This document shows, piece after piece, positions 32,645-34,176 of a stretch of 34,176 nt of DNA. Below the pieces are notes generated by a model that worked only from the letters and a program-made list of their open reading frames with translations, was not told where the DNA came from and did not search any database. Positions within the stretch are counted from its first letter, which is position 1; each line of letters starts with the position of its first letter. The translations under genes and the position numbers were made by a program. The stretch lies in assembly GCA_035546135.1 (NCBI GenBank), contig DASZWY010000226.1:1-34176 (forward strand), given 5' to 3'. Source of the stretch: JABDGR01 sp035546135 (GTDB lineage: Bacteria > Verrucomicrobiota > Verrucomicrobiia > Opitutales > JABDGR01).

Positions 32645-34111
32645 TCAGAGTTGGGCGCGGCGGGAATGCCAGTCGTGCGCGGCTTCATACATATGGCCGA
32701 GGGCGAGAAGGTCCGCTTCCGCAAACGGCCGCCCGATGAGTTGCAGCCCGATCGGCAGATTATTTTTTGTAAACCCGCACGGCAGCGACAGGCCCGGCAG
32801 CCCGGCGAGGTTCACCGAGATGGTGTAAATGTCGCTCAGATACATCGCCAGCGGGTCGTCCGTCTTTTCGCCGCGCTTGAACGCCGCCGTCGGCGCCGTG
32901 GGCGTCAGGACGGCGTCGACCTCTTGGAACGCATTTTCAAAATCGCGGCGGATGAGCGTGCGCACCTTCTGCGCGCGCAGGTAATAGGCGTCGTAGTAGC
33001 CGCTGCTCAGCACGTAGGTGCCGAGGATGATGCGGCGCTTCACCTCGGGGCCAAAACCCTCGGCGCGGCTCTTGAAATAAATGTCCACCGCGTCCTCGGC
33101 CTGCGCGCTGCGGTGGGTGTAGCGGATGCCGTCGTAGCGCGCCAGGTTGGACGACGCCTCGGCCGTCGCAATGATATAATACACCGGCAGCCCCAGGTCC
33201 GCATGCGGGAGCTTGATGTCCACGATCTTGCAGCCCTTGCTCTCGTAAAATTTAATCGCCGCCTCGATGCTTGCGCGCACTTCGGGGTCGATGCCCTCTC
33301 CGAAAAAGTCGCGCGGCACGCCGAGCGTCCACGGTTTCGCGGGCGCGTTGACCGCCGCCACGTAATCCGGCACCGGCTGCTTGAGCGACGTCGAATCGCG
33401 CCGGTCGTGCCCCGCCAGCACTTGGAGCAACATCGCGGCGTCTTCGGTGGTGTGCGTCATCGGCCCGATTTGGTCGAGCGACGACGCAAACGCCATCAGC
33501 CCGTAGCGCGAAACGAGCCCGTAGGTCGGCTTGAGCCCGACAATGCCGCACAGCGCCGCCGGCTGGCGGATGGAGCCGCCCGTGTCGCTGCCCAGCGCCG
33601 CCGGGGCCTCGCCCGCCGCCACCGCCGCCGCGCTGCCGCCGGAACTGCCGCCGGGAATCCGCTCCAGGTCCCAGGGATTTCCCGTTGTCTGGTACGCGCT
33701 GTTCTCGGTCGAGGAGCCCATCGCAAATTCATCCAAATTCAGCCGCCCCCACAACACCACACCCGCCGCGTGCAATTTTTCCGTCACCGTCGCGTCGTAG
33801 GGCGACACGAACTTTTCCAAAATCTTGCTCGCGCCCGTCAGCGGCTGGCCTTTGACCGCGATTACGTCCTTGATGCCGATGGGCACGCCGTCGAGCGGCC
33901 CCAAGGTTTTTCCCGCGGCGCGGCGCGCGTCGGACGCCTTCGCCTGCGCCAGCGCATCCGCTTCGTCGCGGTGCAGGAACGCGCGGACTTTCGGTTCCAC
34001 GGCTTGCGCGCGCTCAATAAAGGCGCGGGTGACCGCTTCCGAGGTGACTTGCCGCGCCGCCAGCCGGCGGCTCAATTCGGCGAGGGTGAGAGTATGCAAA
34101 GCTTCGGACAT
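32645..34111 (-). CDS. gatA: Asp-tRNA(Asn)/Glu-tRNA(Gln) amidotransferase subunit A
   Basis: The protein has 488 residues. The amidase-signature core is complete: PIGIKDV gives the catalytic Lys81, PGGSSGGSAA gives the cis-Ser156 and LGSDTGGSIRQPA gives the nucleophile Ser180; the spacing equals that in the studied S. aureus enzyme. GatA hydrolyses glutamine and passes the ammonia to GatB through an internal channel, in the cytoplasmic GatCAB complex. The gene begins 9 bases after the gatC stop, so the two are surely co-transcribed, and they may be translationally linked since no Shine-Dalgarno is obvious. Confidence 0.97.
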   Translation of the reverse strand: MSEALHTLTLAELSRRLAARQVTSEAVTRAFIERAQAVEPKVRAFLHRDEADALAQAKASDARRAAGKTLGPLDGVPIGIKDVIAVKGQPLTGASKILEKFVSPYDATVTEKLHAAGVVLWGRLNLDEFAMGSSTENSAYQTTGNPWDLERIPGGSSGGSAAAVAAGEAPAALGSDTGGSIRQPAALCGIVGLKPTYGLVSRYGLMAFASSLDQIGPMTHTTEDAAMLLQVLAGHDRRDSTSLKQPVPDYVAAVNAPAKPWTLGVPRDFFGEGIDPEVRASIEAAIKFYESKGCKIVDIKLPHADLGLPVYYIIATAEASSNLARYDGIRYTHRSAQAEDAVDIYFKSRAEGFGPEVKRRIILGTYVLSSGYYDAYYLRAQKVRTLIRRDFENAFQEVDAVLTPTAPTAAFKRGEKTDDPLAMYLSDIYTISVNLAGLPGLSLPCGFTKNNLPIGLQLIGRPFAEADLLALGHMYEAAHDWHSRRAQL

Positions 34112-34120
34112 GGGGCGGGT

Positions 34121-34176
34121 TTAGGCGTCGTCCACGACCTTGGGCACCAGGAATTGGTTGTCGCGCTGCGCGGGCG
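34121..34176 (-). CDS. gatC: GatC, C-terminal fragment (5' end outside window)
   Basis: The minus-strand frame reads PAQRDNQFLVPKVVDDA and stops at 34121. FLVPKV is the well-conserved end of GatC, the small subunit that holds GatA and GatB together. Position directly before gatA supports this. Only the last 17 complete codons and the stop are inside the window. Confidence 0.85.
   Translation of the reverse strand, partial: PAQRDNQFLVPKVVDDA

Overview
The window is GC-rich, gene-dense bacterial chromosome with few long gaps. The gene families point to Verrucomicrobiota, or less likely another PVC-group lineage. The evidence is a long MoxR/DUF58/BatA/DUF4175/DUF4159 cluster, a caspase-fold protein with an EF-hand-like loop, a DUF3568 lipoprotein, an HTTM membrane protein, and a gatC-gatA-gatB run. 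This assignment is inferred from gene content; no rRNA gene is present to confirm it. I see no CRISPR array, insertion sequence, prophage gene or rRNA.

Layout. 1-241: 3' end of an exopolysaccharide-type sugar transferase. 255-369: a hairpin and an initiator tRNA on the minus strand. 432-857: DUF3568 lipoprotein. 1031-3523: secreted GH35 beta-galactosidase. 3538-18839: one minus-strand block of eight genes, probably a single operon. In transcription order these are a TPR/gluzincin protease-like protein, a DUF4159 protein, a MoxR ATPase, a DUF58 protein, a BatA-like VWA protein, a very large Gln/Gly-rich DUF4175 protein, a VWA/glutamine-amidotransferase-like membrane protein, and a caspase-fold protein. 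18840-19144: intergenic. 19145-24833: single genes on both strands (alpha-oxoamine synthase, thioredoxin-like protein, HSL-family esterase, NHL propeller, UPF0314 membrane protein, GT9 glycosyltransferase). 24837-27005: a minus-strand pair, HTTM protein then a membrane-anchored C-type-lectin-fold protein. 27006-27341: a non-coding stretch with stacked inverted repeats. 27342-29219: ABC-F ATPase. 29359-29823: an AT-richer orphan membrane protein. 29820-34176: minus-strand gatC (partial), gatA, gatB and aroC, with simple repeats on both sides of gatB.

How the genes may work together. The central block is the most interesting part. MoxR AAA+ ATPases are known to partner with VWA-domain proteins, and this block has one MoxR and three candidate VWA proteins, most of them membrane-anchored. 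They are joined by a membrane protein with a long Gln-rich and Gly/Gln-rich tail and by two protease-fold proteins at the ends. Three gene pairs overlap by ATGA, which suggests coupled translation. The likely site of action is the cell envelope; the function is unknown. The gat genes make the Asp/Glu-tRNA amidotransferase and aroC makes chorismate; these are housekeeping genes.
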